Below are positions 43,960 to 45,433 of a DNA stretch of 45,433 bases, in pieces. How positions within the stretch are numbered: the stretch's first letter is position 1; each line of letters begins with the position of its first letter. The notes below the pieces were generated by a model. It was not told the DNA's origin. It worked only from the letters and a program-made list of their open reading frames with translations, and did no database searches. A program made the translations under genes and the position numbers. The stretch covers positions 1 through 45,433 of the forward strand of contig CACECJ010000006.1 in NCBI GenBank assembly GCA_902557935.1, in the 5' to 3' direction. Source of the stretch: an uncultured Pelagibacteraceae bacterium. GTDB taxonomy: Bacteria; Pseudomonadota; Alphaproteobacteria; Pelagibacterales; Pelagibacteraceae.

Positions 43960-45081
43960 TTAAGATTTTTTCCAGAATTTTTTAGCTTTTTCAAAAAAGC
44001 TTTTAATCACTGGATCCGGTTTATTTGACTCAATTTCATTAAATTCCTCTAAAATTTCTTTTTGTCTTTTTGAGAGAGACGATGGAACTTGAGTAACTAC
44101 TCTAATATAAAGATCGCCAAATACACTTCTTCTTAGTATTGGCATACCTTTACCTCTGAGCCTGAATTGTTTCCCGTATTGTGTTCCTGCAGGAATTTTG
44201 ATTTTAGACTTACCTCCATCTATAGAGGGGACTTCTACTGAAGTTCCTAATGCAGCATCAGAAAAGGATATTGGCAACTCGTAATACAGGTTTTCGTCTG
44301 ATCTTTTAAAAATGTTATGATTGTCTATAGAAATAAATAAATATAAATCTCCACTAGAACCACCTTTTGAACCCGCTTCACCCTTACCTGACAACCTTAT
44401 TCTTGTTCCGTCGTCAACTCCTTTCGGTATTTTAACTGATACGTTTTCGTTCGTCTGCATTTTTCCATTACCACCACAGTTGTTACAAGGCGTTCCTATT
44501 GTCTCTCCGTAACCGCTGCATTGCGGACAAGTCTGTTGAACTGTAAAGAAACCTTGATTTGTTCTTACTTTTCCTCTTCCAGAACAATATTCGCATCTCA
44601 ATGGTTTAGAACCTTTAGCTGCGCCGCTTCCCGAACATGACTTGCACGATTTGTAAGTGGTATATCTAACATTTTTTTCAGTGCCTTTATAAGCATCCTC
44701 AAGGCTAATACCAATATCGTACCTTAAATCATTTCCTCTATTACTTGCTCTTCTTGATGACCCACCGCCAAAGTCACTAAAAAAATCCTCAAAAATATCT
44801 GAGAACGACGAGCTATCAAATCCACCAAAGCCTTGAAAACCTCCAGTTCCTCCACCCTCAAAAGCTGCATGTCCAAATTGATCGTAATTGGCTTTTCTCT
44901 TGTCATCTGAAAGAATATGATAAGCTTCGCTTGCTTCTTTAAATTTTTCTTCAGAGGCTTTATCACCTTTATTTTTGTCTGGATGGTATTTGAGAGCTAA
45001 TTTTCTATAAGCTTTTTTTATGTCGTCTTTTGAAGCACCTTTCGGTATACCTAAGACATCATAACAATCTCTTTTAGCCAC
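43960..45081 (-). CDS. dnaJ: Chaperone DnaJ
   Basis: The Hsp40 partner of DnaK. The 373-residue protein has a J domain (residues 1-70; DCYDVLGIPKGASKDDIKKA and the HPD motif in LKYHPDKNKG), a Gly/Phe region (about 75-115), and four zinc-finger repeats of CxxCxGxG type: CKSCSGSG, CEYCSGRG, CPQCSGYG and CNNCGGNG. The C-terminal substrate-binding domains follow. The start codon is GTG with a full Shine-Dalgarno AAGGAG 7 bp upstream. dnaK lies 21 bp upstream. Confidence 0.98.
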   Translation of the reverse strand: MAKRDCYDVLGIPKGASKDDIKKAYRKLALKYHPDKNKGDKASEEKFKEASEAYHILSDDKRKANYDQFGHAAFEGGGTGGFQGFGGFDSSSFSDIFEDFFSDFGGGSSRRASNRGNDLRYDIGISLEDAYKGTEKNVRYTTYKSCKSCSGSGAAKGSKPLRCEYCSGRGKVRTNQGFFTVQQTCPQCSGYGETIGTPCNNCGGNGKMQTNENVSVKIPKGVDDGTRIRLSGKGEAGSKGGSSGDLYLFISIDNHNIFKRSDENLYYELPISFSDAALGTSVEVPSIDGGKSKIKIPAGTQYGKQFRLRGKGMPILRRSVFGDLYIRVVTQVPSSLSKRQKEILEEFNEIESNKPDPVIKSFFEKAKKFWKKS

Positions 45082-45088
45082 AGGACGT

Positions 45089-45094
45089 CTCCTT
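45089..45094 (-). promoter_or_regulatory. Shine-Dalgarno of dnaJ that decides its GTG start
   Basis: AAGGAG on the minus strand, 7 bp before GTG at 45081. It is one of the few strong ribosome-binding sites in the window and fixes the GTG as the start of dnaJ. Confidence 0.8.
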
Positions 45095-45102
45095 ATTTTA
45101 TC

Positions 45103-45433
45103 TTAGGCGCTTTTTTCTTTGTCTTCTTTTACGTCTTCAAAATCCGCATCTACAACATTATCTTTTTCTTCAGGCTTAGAGTCTTTTGTTCCGCCAGTGC
45201 CACCTTTATCTTTATCATTGGGTTTTTGTTGGCTTTTATATACTGCTTCACCTAATTTCATTGAAACTTGGATTAAACTTTGTGTCTTTTTCTTTATTTC
45301 TTCAGCATCAGTTCCCTCTAAAGATTTTTTTAGATCGGCAATTCCATCTTCAATGGCTTTCTTTTCTTCAGCTGAAATTTTATCGCCATGTTCCTTTAAG
45401 CTTTTTTCTGTTGAAAATACCAAACTATCTGCC
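45103..45433 (-). CDS. dnaK: Chaperone DnaK, C-terminal end (5' part outside window)
   Basis: The C-terminal lid of Hsp70. The frame is open to the window edge, and the first visible residues are [20 protein letters not shown], typical of the DnaK helical lid. It continues through [20 protein letters not shown] and ends in an acidic tail, [18 protein letters not shown], equivalent to the EEVKD motif. About 110 residues are visible. The dnaJ gene follows after 21 bp, as in most bacteria. Confidence 0.97.
   Translation of the reverse strand, partial: ADSLVFSTEKSLKEHGDKISAEEKKAIEDGIADLKKSLEGTDAEEIKKKTQSLIQVSMKLGEAVYKSQQKPNDKDKGGTGGTKDSKPEEKDNVVDADFEDVKEDKEKSA

Noticed and set aside
1-45433. Mobile elements, CRISPR arrays, toxin-antitoxin or phage-defence genes
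   Set aside because: None seen; all gene neighbours fit the standard core order and codon use is uniform except for the high-expression genes.

Overview
The window is a low-GC, extremely compact stretch of chromosome that reads as a SAR11-type marine alphaproteobacterium (Pelagibacterales). The grounds are the very AT-rich codon use, overlapping or abutting genes almost everywhere, the classic alphaproteobacterial order around the replication origin (rho-hemJ-hemH-hemE / origin / ppsR-maf-aroE-coaE-dnaQ, secB-fxsA-timA-smr-hslUV-his-ftsK-mnmEG-rsmG-parAB-holA-leuS), and a porin of the Pelagibacter type. No insertion sequence, prophage, CRISPR array or clear foreign island was seen. This is core genome, not an accessory region. 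Species assignment is an inference; no search was run.

Layout. 1-3300: the end of acetyl-CoA synthetase, an unnamed conserved gene, and a two-subunit Na+/solute (probably acetate-type) symporter closed by a strong terminator. 3326-8694: a small YggT-like membrane protein, rpe, a heparinase-like gene, purH, phhB, tRNA-Gly(GCC) and a LON-domain protein. 8698-12468: rho and the haem genes hemJ, hemH and hemE on the minus strand. 12469-12742: the probable oriC. 12743-19970: ppsR, maf, aroE, coaE and dnaQ on plus; secB and fxsA on minus; timA and smr on plus; hslU and hslV on minus. 20067-23898: histidine genes hisB-H-A-F-E, then a HIT protein and a GNAT protein. 23895-26520: lolA and ftsK on minus. 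26576-33191: ubiH-like, mnmE, mnmG, rsmG, parA and parB on plus, with two parS-like sites inside rsmG. 33181-37686: DUF3576, leuS, lptE and holA on minus. 37903-39060: a highly expressed porin and its terminator. 39021-42355: a run of alternately oriented genes with almost no spacer. 42361-45433: nth, dapB, a 55-residue membrane protein, dnaJ and the end of dnaK on minus.

Functional picture. The window holds the chromosome replication and segregation hub (oriC, parS/parAB, ftsK, holA, dnaQ, rsmG). It also carries proteostasis genes (dnaKJ, hslUV, LON domain, secB, a probable ArfA ribosome-rescue peptide), envelope biogenesis (lolA, lptE, L,D-transpeptidase, porin) and basic biosynthesis (haem, histidine, purine, shikimate, lysine/DAP, CoA).

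The most interesting parts are the two small genes at 41317-41424 (ArfA-like) and 43787-43954 (two-TM protein), the divergent pairs whose start codons abut or share one ATGCAT, the parS sites inside rsmG, and the tRNA that ends 5 nt before the phhB start codon. I did not find a convincing completely new system. The best candidate for one is the signal-less L,D-transpeptidase / receiver-degenerate regulator / ArfA group at 40238-41424.
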